Source of the DNA: Rhizobium sp. RU33A
Lineage (GTDB): Bacteria; Pseudomonadota; Alphaproteobacteria; Rhizobiales; Rhizobiaceae
DNA: 64,000 bases
NCBI RefSeq assembly: GCF_900156055.1
Contig: NZ_FTMQ01000001.1
Span: 744,001-808,000 of the forward strand
Reading direction: 5' to 3'
In this document: positions 8,710 to 17,025 of the stretch, piece by piece
How positions within the stretch are numbered: position 1 is the first letter of the stretch
Layout of the letters: each line of letters begins with the position of its first letter
Notes under the pieces: model-generated
The model's database searches: none
Told to the model about the DNA's origin: nothing
What the model saw: the letters and a program-made list of their open reading frames with translations, nothing else
Position numbers and translations under genes: made by a program

Positions 8710-9894
8710 ATGGCAGACTTCGACTTCCCCCTGACCCGCAGCGACGCCCTTCAACGCCTGGACGATTTTCTGCCGCATGCGGGTGCTGCCTATGCACGCT
8801 TGCGCAACAAGGAACAGGGGCAGGGACAGCATGTGCATGTATCGCGTTTGTCCGCTGCCCTGCGCCGACGGCTGATCTCCGAGCAGGAGGTGGTCGACGC
8901 GGTGCTGGCCCGGCACGGACTGGCGGCGGCCGAAAAATTCGTGAGTGAAGTGTTCTGGCGCACCTACTGGAAGGGCTGGCTCGAGCAGCGCCCGACCGTT
9001 TGGGAGGATTATGGCGCAGCCGTCGAACGAGCACTGGAGCAGCTGGATGCAGTCTCGGGACTGCGCAAACGTCATGCCTCGGCGATCGATGGATCGACCG
9101 GCATCGACTGTTTCGACGCCTGGACCAAGGAACTGAATGAGACGGGCTATCTGCACAACTGGGCGCGCATGCAGTTTGCCTCGATCTGGATCTTCACGCT
9201 CGGGCTGCCCTGGGAACTCGGCGCCGCCTCGATGTTCGACCGTCTGATCGACGCCGATCCGGCATCGAACACCTTGTCCTGGCGTTGGGTGGCGGGGCTG
9301 CACACGGCCGGCAAGGCTTACCTCGCCGATGCCGAACGCATCCGCTCGATGACCGATGGCCGCTTTTCGCCTGCCGGCCTGGCACGCACGGCCCGTATTC
9401 CCGCCGACAGTGTGCGGACCCCTTCACCTGCATCCATTCGGCTGGCCTCTTCGCCGGATCCATCCGCAGCCACCCTGTTGCTGCTGACCACAGAGGATCT
9501 GTCTGTCGAGCAGCTTGGCGCGCTGCGCGCGCTGCCGGTGAAGTCCATCGCTTATCTTGAAGGTCGCAACCCTTGGGACGAGACTGCCCTCGCCGATGGT
9601 CTTGCCCGTGCCGCACAGGTGTGGCCGGATGCGGAAGTTTGTGGTGCTCTCGCCCCGGGAGATCTGGCCGCGGCGGCTAAGTCGGCAGGCTGCCAACAGA
9701 TCGCAACCAGCTTCCTTCCCGTTGGGCCGGTCTTGTCCTTCATCGCCCCTGTACGCGCCGAGGTCGACAGGTTCGGCATCGCCTTCACGGAGCATCTGCG
9801 CGATTGGGATCGGATGGCCTGGCCGCATTGCCGGAAGGGCTTCTTCGGGCTGAAGGAGAAGATTCCAGCCCTCCTGCAGGCGGGGCACCGCTGA
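8710..9894 (+). CDS. photolyase/cryptochrome-like FAD protein with domains in reversed order
   Basis: About 394 aa. ATG 8710 is preceded by GGAG with 5-base spacing; an upstream frame to 8653 lacks support. Residues ~1-220 match the FAD-binding domain of photolyases: HVSRLSAALRRRLIS, EVFWRTYWKGWLE, TGYLHNWARMQFASIW (the HN-x-x-RM motif) and SNTLSWRWVAGLHTAGKAYLA. In ordinary photolyases this domain is C-terminal, after an alpha/beta antenna domain. Here it is N-terminal and ~150 residues of alpha/beta-looking sequence follow (LLLLTTEDLS onwards), ending in AWPHCRKGFFGLKEKIPALL. DNA repair or light sensing is possible; neither can be shown from sequence. The next gene follows after 29 bases and is probably co-transcribed. 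Confidence 0.75.
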   Translation: MADFDFPLTRSDALQRLDDFLPHAGAAYARLRNKEQGQGQHVHVSRLSAALRRRLISEQEVVDAVLARHGLAAAEKFVSEVFWRTYWKGWLEQRPTVWEDYGAAVERALEQLDAVSGLRKRHASAIDGSTGIDCFDAWTKELNETGYLHNWARMQFASIWIFTLGLPWELGAASMFDRLIDADPASNTLSWRWVAGLHTAGKAYLADAERIRSMTDGRFSPAGLARTARIPADSVRTPSPASIRLASSPDPSAATLLLLTTEDLSVEQLGALRALPVKSIAYLEGRNPWDETALADGLARAAQVWPDAEVCGALAPGDLAAAAKSAGCQQIATSFLPVGPVLSFIAPVRAEVDRFGIAFTEHLRDWDRMAWPHCRKGFFGLKEKIPALLQAGHR

Positions 9895-9923
9895 CATGCG
9901 CTCCAATGCTCGGAAGGATAGTC

Positions 9924-11243
9924 ATGAGTGATCGTGATCGATACAGGCCCGTCCCTCAGGGGCGTCTCAGCCGGCTGGCGGCACTTGGCCAGATTGCCGG
10001 TGGCGTCGCCTCGGGCATGGTCGCGGAAGGCTTGAGCCGCCTGGCGAAGGGTGAACGGCCGCACCTGAGAGACCTGCTGCTGACGCCGTCGAACGCACTG
10101 AAGGCGGCGGAGCAGCTGTCGCGCATGCGCGGCGCGGCCATGAAGCTCGGCCAGATGATCTCGCTGGAACCGGGCGAGTTCCTGCCGCCCGAGCTTCAGT
10201 CGATCTTTGCGCAGCTCCGGTCCTCGGCGCATTTCATGCCGCCGAGCCAGCTTTCAGCCTCACTGACCAGCGCCTGGGGTCCGGACTGGCGACGCCATTT
10301 CAGCCAGTTCGAGACCACACCGATCGCGGCCGCATCGATTGGACAGGTCCATCGGGGCGTTCTGTCCTCAGGCCGTCCGGTTGCCGTCAAGGTCCAATAT
10401 CCCGGTGTGCTCCAGAGCATCGATTCCGACATCGACAATGTCGCGACCTTCCTGCGCCTGTCGGGCCTTCTTCCCGCAGGTCTCGACATTGCGCCGCATC
10501 TGGCCGAAGCCAAGCGGCAGTTGCGTGAAGAGGCCGACTATCTGCGCGAGGCGGAGGAAATGCGTCGCTTCGGCCGCCTGCTCGCCAATGACGACCGCTT
10601 CGTGGTGCCGGCTCCGGTGGAGGAACTCCTGCGGCCGACGGTCCTGCCGATGGATTTCATCGAGGGGGCTCCGCTCGAAACCCTGGCCCATGCAGCCCAG
10701 ACGCAAAAGGATGCGGCCATGCAGGCGATCTCCGAGCTGGCACTGCGAGAGCTGTTCGTCTTCGGTCACATGCAGACGGATCCGAACTTCGCCAACTATC
10801 TCTGGAGGCCTAAGGACGGACGGGTGGCCCTGCTCGATTTCGGCGCGGTACGACCGGTCTCCCCGGAAAGCGCCAGAGACTACCATCTTCTCCTGCAGGC
10901 GACCCTCGGTGATAGCGTGACGGCGGTGCGCCATGCGCTGATGGAGATGCGCTATCTTTCCCGCGCACAGATGGACCGCTACGGACGGACGCTGGATGAA
11001 ATGACACGCGTCGTCCTGGATCATGTCCTGAAGGCGCCGGAGGGGCTCGTCGATTTCAGCGACCGTGGCCCGCTCGTGGAGATCCGCGAGCGCGCGGTGC
11101 CGATTTTTGCCGATCGCGCGCTCTGGGCGCTGCCGGCTCCGGACAAGATGTTCCTGCAACGGAAGATCACCGGGCTTGCGCTTCTCAGCATGAAGCTGCG
11201 CGTCCGTATGCCGCTCTCGTCCATGCTCCGGGACTATGCCTGA
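9924..11243 (+). CDS. ABC1/UbiB-family atypical kinase (Coq8/ADCK3-like)
   Basis: About 439 aa from ATG 9924, which has GGAAGGA upstream. An in-frame extension overlaps the preceding gene and lacks a ribosome site. It shows the family landmarks in order: the KxGQ motif (AMKLGQMISLEPGEFLPPEL), an Ala-rich nucleotide loop (AAASIGQVHRG), the VAVKVQYPG lysine strand, QTDPNFANYL in place of the usual catalytic loop, and ALLDFGAVR as the metal-binding DFG. The QTDPN form is typical of the Coq8/ADCK3 branch, which supports ubiquinone biosynthesis. No C-terminal membrane helix is evident, unlike UbiB. Pairing with a photolyase-like flavoprotein is unusual. Confidence 0.85.
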   Translation: MSDRDRYRPVPQGRLSRLAALGQIAGGVASGMVAEGLSRLAKGERPHLRDLLLTPSNALKAAEQLSRMRGAAMKLGQMISLEPGEFLPPELQSIFAQLRSSAHFMPPSQLSASLTSAWGPDWRRHFSQFETTPIAAASIGQVHRGVLSSGRPVAVKVQYPGVLQSIDSDIDNVATFLRLSGLLPAGLDIAPHLAEAKRQLREEADYLREAEEMRRFGRLLANDDRFVVPAPVEELLRPTVLPMDFIEGAPLETLAHAAQTQKDAAMQAISELALRELFVFGHMQTDPNFANYLWRPKDGRVALLDFGAVRPVSPESARDYHLLLQATLGDSVTAVRHALMEMRYLSRAQMDRYGRTLDEMTRVVLDHVLKAPEGLVDFSDRGPLVEIRERAVPIFADRALWALPAPDKMFLQRKITGLALLSMKLRVRMPLSSMLRDYA

Positions 11244-11251
11244 CACGTATT

Positions 11252-11283
11252 GCAGAGAGGCGTGCCGTCGCACACCTGTCTGC
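11252..11283. terminator. imperfect hairpin between convergent genes
   Basis: The arms GCAGA-AGG-GTGC and GCAC-CCT-TCTGC pair with two single mismatches around a 4-base CGTC loop. It lies between the stops of the ABC1 kinase and the ClpP-fold gene, so it could serve both strands. No T-run is present. Confidence 0.5.
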
Positions 11284-11309
11284 GAAGAAGCGCACCCCGC
11301 TGAAGGAGA

Positions 11310-12107
11310 TCAGTCTGCCTGCTTCGCGGTTGCCACAGGGGTCGTGACAAGCTTGAACTCCGCCATCTCCTCCGGCGTCAGGTAGTAAAGCCGGTCCGGA
11401 GGCGTTTCGAGCGCGTTGATCCAGAGTCCGTTGCCGATGCCCATTTCCTCGAGATGGCGGGCAATGCGCGCCGTGGTGCTCTGCGCGCCGGACATCGCCT
11501 GCTCGGGCGAGGGGCGGTCTTGCCCGGCATTGAAGACCTGGTGGACGCCGAGAATGGCATCCTCTTCTGCCTCGCGCGCCACGCCGCCGGCAAAAACCAG
11601 AGGACAGGAGGAGGCGCAGAGCGCCTTGCTCGCCACCTTGGTGTTGATGCCTTTTTCCCGGATCAGCTTCGACATGGCCAGGGCATCGTTGACGGAGCCT
11701 CCCGGCGAATTCAGCGATACCGCCTGAACATATTCGCCGCGAGCAGCGATCTCCTCGGCAAATCGCTCCGCAGCACCAAGATCGATCGAACCTTCCGCCT
11801 TGAGCAAGCCACCTGTCAGCAGTTCGAACCGCATCGGTTGGCGCAGGATTTCCGGAGAACTACCGGGCTCAACCGGGGGCAACTGGGGAGTGCCGTCCGT
11901 CAGCGCCGGCGGAAGCACGGGGGCATCCGTGGTCATCGGATCATGGCCGGGAAGAGGAGCATGCGCGAGGCTCATCTCCCTGAGGTCCGTGAACAGGAAG
12001 GCACCTGCAGCCGCCAGCAGGCCGAAGAAGGCGCCGCGCATCAACAGCCCGTCATCGGCACGCACAAAGGCAGTCTTCAGGCGCAGGGCAAGCGAAGCTG
12101 GTTTCAC
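11310..12107 (-). CDS. membrane-anchored ClpP/crotonase-fold protein (COG3904-like)
   Basis: 265 aa. A hydrophobic segment (GAFFGLLAAAGAFLF, ~25-40) is followed by a Pro-rich linker (~60-85) and then an alpha/beta region with VSLNSPGGSVNDALAMSKLI and CASSCPLVFAGG. These resemble the oxyanion Gly-Gly loop and the nucleophile-bearing helix of ClpP/SppA-type serine proteases. Proteins of this type are annotated as periplasmic or membrane ClpP-like; peptidase activity is not established for most. It overlaps the upstream membrane protein gene by ATGA (12104-12107), so the two are probably one functional unit at the envelope. Confidence 0.7.
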   Translation of the reverse strand: MKPASLALRLKTAFVRADDGLLMRGAFFGLLAAAGAFLFTDLREMSLAHAPLPGHDPMTTDAPVLPPALTDGTPQLPPVEPGSSPEILRQPMRFELLTGGLLKAEGSIDLGAAERFAEEIAARGEYVQAVSLNSPGGSVNDALAMSKLIREKGINTKVASKALCASSCPLVFAGGVAREAEEDAILGVHQVFNAGQDRPSPEQAMSGAQSTTARIARHLEEMGIGNGLWINALETPPDRLYYLTPEEMAEFKLVTTPVATAKQAD

Positions 12108-13411
12108 GCCGGTGGTCCCTTGCGTGGCGCCTTGGCGGCCATGTCGAGGCTGGTGATGTTGGAATCGATCCGCCCACGCTCGTCCTCCGCCTCGGCGGAC
12201 TGGAGCGCCTGCTCGACATCGATCCCCTGTCGATTGAGCGCACGTTGCACCTCGAGCGCCTCGAGCAGTTCGGCGGCGGTAATGCGCTGTGCGAATGGCA
12301 TGCGCTCCTCCTGTCGCCGGATCGCTCCGTGCACCACGGTCAGGATGAACACCAGGACGGCGGGAAGAAGATCGATAGAAATCGCCCCCGCCCAGGCCGG
12401 AATGAAATCCGCAGCATAACGCAGAACGGCTTCTGCCGAGGACAGTGGCACGAACCGCCGTTCGGCAACAGGCTCGCGTGCGAGGATTTCGTCGGCAGCC
12501 TGAGACAGAACTTGAGACTGGGCGGACACCGAGGTCCGGATCGTCTGCATGACCTGGTCCTGGCGCTCCGCCAGATCGGCCGCCCGGCCATCGGCAACAG
12601 GCGCGATGAAGCCGAGGGAGAGGTCCTCGGCCGCCCGCTTGACGGAGGGCGCGATAGAGGTCTGTTCGAGCGACGTGATGACGCCGGAGAGCGCCACGAC
12701 TTCGGCTGAGAACTCGTCGCTGCGGGGTGCAATTGCACCGGGCGCCGAAACCAGCGATCGCATGGTCGCCAGATGAGCGCGCCCCTGGTCGAAGAGCGTC
12801 GTGACCCGCTCGCGCGAGGCGGTGATGCCGGTTTCCAGCTCGTCGAGTTGGGCGGACATCTGCGTCAGAAGCTGGACGACGCTGCCGGCACCCGTGGTCC
12901 CAGTCAGGGCGCCATTCTGCCGTTCGTCTTCCGCAAGTCTAGAAAAGCGTTCGGATGTCCGCTGAATGTCCGGCAGCAAGCTTTGGGCGGCGAGCGCGTT
13001 CTGATGCGCCTGATCGAGATCCGCCGTGTAGTCCTGCACCGTCTCGGCGAGATGCTGTTCGAGTGCGGCAGAGCCTGCAAGCGCCGCCGCATTCAGCCAG
13101 CTCGACATGGCAATGATCATCGCGCAGCCGAGTGCCATCACGCCGATCATGGCGCCGCGCGAAGCAGCGCCGGTTACATGAGGATAGAAGCGCGCCATGT
13201 AGGACCAGAAGGCATAGATCGCGACCGAGACCGAGGCCGAATAGATGATGGCAGCAAAGAAGACCGCGGTCGGCGAGCCATCGAGAAGGCTGCGGACCCC
13301 CAGATAGGTGTAGACACCGGACGCAAGGGCCAGAACGGCGAGCGCAAAGCGGGTCATGGTTTCGACGGCAAGGACGCCATCCTGCAAACGATGCGATGCG
13401 CCAAGCGCCAT
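12104..13411 (-). CDS. coiled-coil inner-membrane protein of unknown function
   Basis: 435 aa. Three hydrophobic segments lie in the first ~125 residues (LAVLALASGVYTYLG, AAIIYSASVSVAIYAFW, GAMIGVMALGCAMIIA), then a ~210-residue, mostly helical Gln/Glu/Ala-rich stretch that looks periplasmic and coiled-coil. One more membrane helix follows near residue 345 (ISIDLLPAVLVFILTVVHGAI), then a cytoplasmic tail of ~75 residues. I recognise no enzyme motif. The layout resembles a sensor or scaffold without catalytic output. The ATG is preceded by GGAGG with 5-base spacing. It is translationally coupled to the ClpP-fold gene. Confidence 0.65.
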   Translation of the reverse strand: MALGASHRLQDGVLAVETMTRFALAVLALASGVYTYLGVRSLLDGSPTAVFFAAIIYSASVSVAIYAFWSYMARFYPHVTGAASRGAMIGVMALGCAMIIAMSSWLNAAALAGSAALEQHLAETVQDYTADLDQAHQNALAAQSLLPDIQRTSERFSRLAEDERQNGALTGTTGAGSVVQLLTQMSAQLDELETGITASRERVTTLFDQGRAHLATMRSLVSAPGAIAPRSDEFSAEVVALSGVITSLEQTSIAPSVKRAAEDLSLGFIAPVADGRAADLAERQDQVMQTIRTSVSAQSQVLSQAADEILAREPVAERRFVPLSSAEAVLRYAADFIPAWAGAISIDLLPAVLVFILTVVHGAIRRQEERMPFAQRITAAELLEALEVQRALNRQGIDVEQALQSAEAEDERGRIDSNITSLDMAAKAPRKGPPA

Positions 13412-13697
13412 GGAGACCTCCGACAGGAATGAATTCTTACCAAGTTCTTAAGAAGCGGGCGAAATGAAGGCTGAGGCTCAGCGGTCCGCTCTTCAGAAAT
13501 TGGCTTCGTCTACCATGGCGAAAACCCCTAATCGGTGCGAATTGCAACCAATTTCGGCCCGGTGCCTCAACCGTCTGCTTCACCCTTCTCACGAATTTGT
13601 GTCACACTAGACGTGTAATGCGCCCTCTGTCCCGTTCTGTCAGGCCCGCAACCGGGCTTGTCGGAACGAGCCCCTAGCTCTCTGTTGGTTTTGCTGC

Positions 13698-14729
13698 ATG
13701 CGTAAAAATGGCTCGCCGCTTTTTGTCAGCGCCAGAATGGTGGCCGAGCGTGCCGGCGTATCCCGTTCGGCCGTGTCGCGCACCTTTACCGATGGCGCGA
13801 GCGTGTCTGAGGAAACGCGTCGAAAAGTCGTCGAAGCGGCCGAGGCGCTCGGCTATCACGTCAATCATCTGGCACGCCAGCTGCGCGAGCGCAGCAATAT
13901 CGTCTGTCTGATCGTCTCAGATCTCACCACGCCCGTCAGGGCGGCGATGGTCGACCGCTTGACCCGCAAGCTTCAGGCCGCCGGCAAGATCACTGTGGTT
14001 CTCAATACGGAGAGTGACGAGGCAAGCGTCAATCACGCCTTGAAGCTCACCTTGCACTACCGCGCCGATGCGACGGTGGTCCTGTCGGGAACGCCATCGA
14101 CTGGACTGGTGAAAACGGCGCTTGCCAACGGCCAGCAGGTTGTCCTGATCAACCGCGACGACGGTCTGGAAGGCTGCGACAATGTCGGGCTGGACAATGC
14201 GACGGCCGCAAGAGAGGCGCTTTTCCTCCTGAAACGGGCCGGGTGCCAACGCCTCGGGATCTTGACCTCGGCTGCTCGAACCCCGAGCCTGGTGGAGAGA
14301 GAAGAGCGCTTCCTCGAGGCGGCAGCGGCTGGAGCGATCAGGGTGACCGTCTTCGAGGCGGACGCTACCAGCTATCGCGCCGGTTTCGAGGCTGCCAAAC
14401 GCGTCTATGCCCGGTCGGAACCTCCGGACGGCGTGTTCTCTGTGACCGATCTGCTGGCGATCGGCTTCATGGACGGGGCACGCCTCGAATTCGGCCTGAG
14501 GATCCCGGAGGATCTCTGCGTCATCGGCTTTGACAATATTGAGCAGGCTTCTTGGGAAGCCTATCGGCTGACAACCTTCGAGCAGCCGCTCGATCGGATA
14601 GCGGAGCATGTCGTCAGTCTCCTGACGGAAGTGCAAGACCTGACAGGGTCTCCGCAGGCGGACGGAGCTGTCTTCGAGCCTGTCGCCGTCTGGCGCCGCT
14701 CCGTTCGTCCCCAACCCGGGACGACCTAA
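13698..14729 (+). CDS. LacI-family transcriptional regulator of the adjacent ABC operon
   Basis: 343 aa. The N-terminal helix-turn-helix (SARMVAERAGVSRSAVSRTF, ~11-30) is followed by the hinge helix region NHLARQLRERSN and a periplasmic-binding-protein-like sensor domain with LRIPEDLCVIGFDNIEQASWEAYRLTTF, a LacI hallmark. It should bind a palindromic operator and release it, or bind it, on sensing a small ligand from the imported substrate. Two matching palindromes (14728-14745 and 14807-14822) lie between this gene and the ABC operon; the first touches its own stop codon. The 286 bases upstream separate it from the divergent membrane-protein gene. No strong ribosome site is seen. Confidence 0.9.
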   Translation: MRKNGSPLFVSARMVAERAGVSRSAVSRTFTDGASVSEETRRKVVEAAEALGYHVNHLARQLRERSNIVCLIVSDLTTPVRAAMVDRLTRKLQAAGKITVVLNTESDEASVNHALKLTLHYRADATVVLSGTPSTGLVKTALANGQQVVLINRDDGLEGCDNVGLDNATAAREALFLLKRAGCQRLGILTSAARTPSLVEREERFLEAAAAGAIRVTVFEADATSYRAGFEAAKRVYARSEPPDGVFSVTDLLAIGFMDGARLEFGLRIPEDLCVIGFDNIEQASWEAYRLTTFEQPLDRIAEHVVSLLTEVQDLTGSPQADGAVFEPVAVWRRSVRPQPGTT

Positions 14730-14745
14730 TGCACGCGTGTGCATT
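14728..14745. promoter_or_regulatory. LacI-type operator 1
   Basis: AATGCACGCGTGTGCATT is palindromic at 16 of 18 positions and begins inside the TAA of the regulator gene. Its core TGCACGC(G/A)TGTGCA recurs 78 bases downstream. A central CG in a symmetric ~14-16 bp site is typical of LacI-family operators. Confidence 0.7.
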
Positions 14746-14806
14746 GCGCTGGTGTCATCAAACCTTCGTCTAATCCCTGTAGGACCGAAATGCCCGATTA
14801 AGCGCG

Positions 14807-14822
14807 TTGCACGCATGTGCAA
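14807..14822. promoter_or_regulatory. LacI-type operator 2
   Basis: TTGCACGCATGTGCAA has perfect 6-base arms and differs from operator 1 at one position of the shared 14-base core. It lies 172 bases before the binding-protein start, within the likely promoter of the ABC operon. Two sites 78 bases apart would allow looping or cooperative control. Confidence 0.7.
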
Positions 14823-14993
14823 GCGTATGGTGCAGACCTGCAGAGGAACTGAGGCGGCGGTCCCTCTGGAGGCGTGCCCGGGCGAAGCATTTCGAGAGAT
14901 GCAGGCTGCAGGCCCGTCTGGGTCAATGTCGCGGTGTCTCGGGGTTTGATTGTGAGCCGACGCCGAGTGGCGCGGCAGCCAAGGGAGAAGACG

Positions 14994-16145
14994 ATGAAGC
15001 GTCGCGCATTCCTGATTTCCACGGCCGGCACCGTTGCCGGAATGATGATCCTGCCGAAGCTGTCCTTCGCAGCCGAAGGCCAGATCGACTGGTATACCGG
15101 CTCGGATGCCAATGTGCTCGATTTCTGGACCAACACGGTCAAGCCGGCTTTCGAAGCGGCGCATGCGGGCGTGAAGCTCAATCTCGTCGATGCCGGTGAC
15201 AATGCAGGCATCCAGTCGATCGCCGAGCGCGCCATCGCGGCAATGCAGACGAATACCGACCCGCAGGCCGATTACTTCGAGCATACCGATCCGCGTCTGC
15301 CAAAGGGCGCCATCGAAGCGGGCCTCTACGTCAACATGAAGGAAGCCGGCCTGTCGAACTATTCGAAGGTCAACCCGCTCGCCATCGACAGCGACTTCTC
15401 GCTTCCCTATCGCGGCAGCCAGGTGCTTCTCGCCTATGACACCACCAAGCTGTCGGCTGCCGATGCGCCGAAGACTTGGGGTGCGCTCGTCGCCTGGATC
15501 AAGGCAAACCCCGGCCAGTTCGTCTACAACCGCCCTGACAAGGGTGGTTCGGGCGGAAACTTCGTGCGTCGTGCCATCCATCAGGCAAACGGTCTCGATC
15601 CCAAGGCCTTCACGGTCGATAACTACACCGAAGCCTTCGGCAACGAGGCTCTTGGCAAGGCTTGGGAACTGCTCAAGGACATCGCCCCGTCGCTCTACGA
15701 CAACGGCGCCTACTCCTCCGGCAACACCCAGTCGATCCAGTTGCTCGGCCAGGGCGTGGTGACCATGACCCCGGTCTGGTCCGACCAGGTTCTCCAGGCG
15801 ATCGCCCAGGGCGTCCTGCCGGAAACGACCGGCATTGTGCAGCTTCAGGATCTGGCTCTTTGTGGCAACTTCTCGCGCGCCGTGGTGCTGAGCAATGGCA
15901 AGAACCGCGATGCAGCCCTGAAGCTGGCCGACTTCGTCCTGACCGAAGAGATCCAGGGTGCCATCCTCTCCGAGCTCGGCGGCTTCCCTGGCGTCAGCTG
16001 GGAACATGTCTCCGCCGATCTGCGCGAGAAGTTTGCCGCTATCATCCCGAACAGCATTCCGACCTTCCCGTCGGGCGCCTGGGAAGTCGCCGTCAATGAC
16101 GGCTGGTACCGCAATGTGGCACCGACCATCGACCGGAAGTCGTGA
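14994..16145 (+). CDS. ABC transporter periplasmic substrate-binding protein (family 1)
   Basis: 383 aa from ATG 14994, with AAGGGAGAAG close upstream. The N-terminus MKRRAFLISTAGTVAG has twin arginines and a hydrophobic core ending near FAAEG, so Tat or Sec export are both possible. The mature part follows the two-lobe iron/polyamine/thiamine-type fold (IDWYTGSDANVLDFW at the start, a VLLAYDTTKL segment, and GNTQSIQLLGQGVV). It is the first gene of a six-gene operon with two permeases, an ATPase, a phosphodiesterase and a phosphatase. The downstream enzymes suggest a phosphodiester substrate such as a glycerophosphodiester; this is inference. Confidence 0.88.
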   Translation: MKRRAFLISTAGTVAGMMILPKLSFAAEGQIDWYTGSDANVLDFWTNTVKPAFEAAHAGVKLNLVDAGDNAGIQSIAERAIAAMQTNTDPQADYFEHTDPRLPKGAIEAGLYVNMKEAGLSNYSKVNPLAIDSDFSLPYRGSQVLLAYDTTKLSAADAPKTWGALVAWIKANPGQFVYNRPDKGGSGGNFVRRAIHQANGLDPKAFTVDNYTEAFGNEALGKAWELLKDIAPSLYDNGAYSSGNTQSIQLLGQGVVTMTPVWSDQVLQAIAQGVLPETTGIVQLQDLALCGNFSRAVVLSNGKNRDAALKLADFVLTEEIQGAILSELGGFPGVSWEHVSADLREKFAAIIPNSIPTFPSGAWEVAVNDGWYRNVAPTIDRKS

Positions 16146-17020
16146 GTTCAGGCGTGAGTGCGTCTGCCATATCCAGAACCATGTCGGGCAGGGGGCTTAT
16201 TGGCCTCCTGCTCGTCGCCCTACCGGTTTCGCTTGTCGGATGGCTGGTCATCTGGCCAATCATCAGTGCCGTCCTGCGCACGGTGTGGCGTACTTCGCCC
16301 GATGGTGAGGCAGGTTTCGACCTGTCGAGCTACATCTTCTTCTTTTCCGACGCCTACAGTCTCAACAATCTCAGCCTGACGCTCTGGACCACAGCGGTCT
16401 GTGCCCTGCTGCTCCTGGTCGTGTCGCTTCCGATCGCGCTTTACCTGCGCTTTGCCAAGGGCGGTATCGCCTCCTATGTGCAGGCGCTTGCCATCCTGCC
16501 GATGTTCGTTCCATCGATCATTCTCGCCTATGCCCTGATCCGCGTGCTCGGGCCGAATGGCATGGTCGACCTGCTCTTGAACTTCGCCGGCCTGCCGAAA
16601 TTGAGAACGCCCTATCTCACGCCCTGGGGACCGGTGATCGGACTGGTGTGGGACAATATTCCGCTGACGGTGCTGATCCTGCTCTCGGGTCTCGGCTCGG
16701 TGAGCAACATGGCGATCGAGGCGGCGCGGGATGTCGGCGCAAGCCGGCTTCGGGTTCTCCGGCACATCATTCTGCCGCAGATCACCAATTCCATCCTGGT
16801 GGCACTCTCCTTCGCCGTACTCGGCATCTTCTCCGCCTTTACGCTGCCCTATCTACTTGGCCCCGCGTCGCCCGAGATGATGGGTCCCTTCATGCAGCGC
16901 ACGTTCCGGGACCTGAACGATCCTGTTGGAGCGATTACCCAGGCTGTCATCACCTTCGGCTTCTGCATTGTCTTTGGCCTGTTCTATGTGCGCTCCGTCG
17001 CCCGCAACCAGGGGAGATGA
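16142..17020 (+). CDS. ABC transporter permease
   Basis: 292 aa with about six membrane segments. The cytoplasmic EAA loop is present (EAARDVGASRLRVLRHIILPQI), the coupling element for the ATPase. The GTG start at 16142 overlaps the TGA of the binding-protein gene by four bases. It belongs to the PotB/FbpB-like permease class and should dimerise with the next gene product. Confidence 0.9.
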   Translation: MSSGVSASAISRTMSGRGLIGLLLVALPVSLVGWLVIWPIISAVLRTVWRTSPDGEAGFDLSSYIFFFSDAYSLNNLSLTLWTTAVCALLLLVVSLPIALYLRFAKGGIASYVQALAILPMFVPSIILAYALIRVLGPNGMVDLLLNFAGLPKLRTPYLTPWGPVIGLVWDNIPLTVLILLSGLGSVSNMAIEAARDVGASRLRVLRHIILPQITNSILVALSFAVLGIFSAFTLPYLLGPASPEMMGPFMQRTFRDLNDPVGAITQAVITFGFCIVFGLFYVRSVARNQGR

Positions 17021-17025
17021 GGCAA

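Noticed and set aside
13917-16007. 696-codon minus-strand open frame antisense to the LacI and binding-protein genes
   Set aside because: It is open only because of high GC; both plus-strand genes have strong family signatures and ribosome sites.
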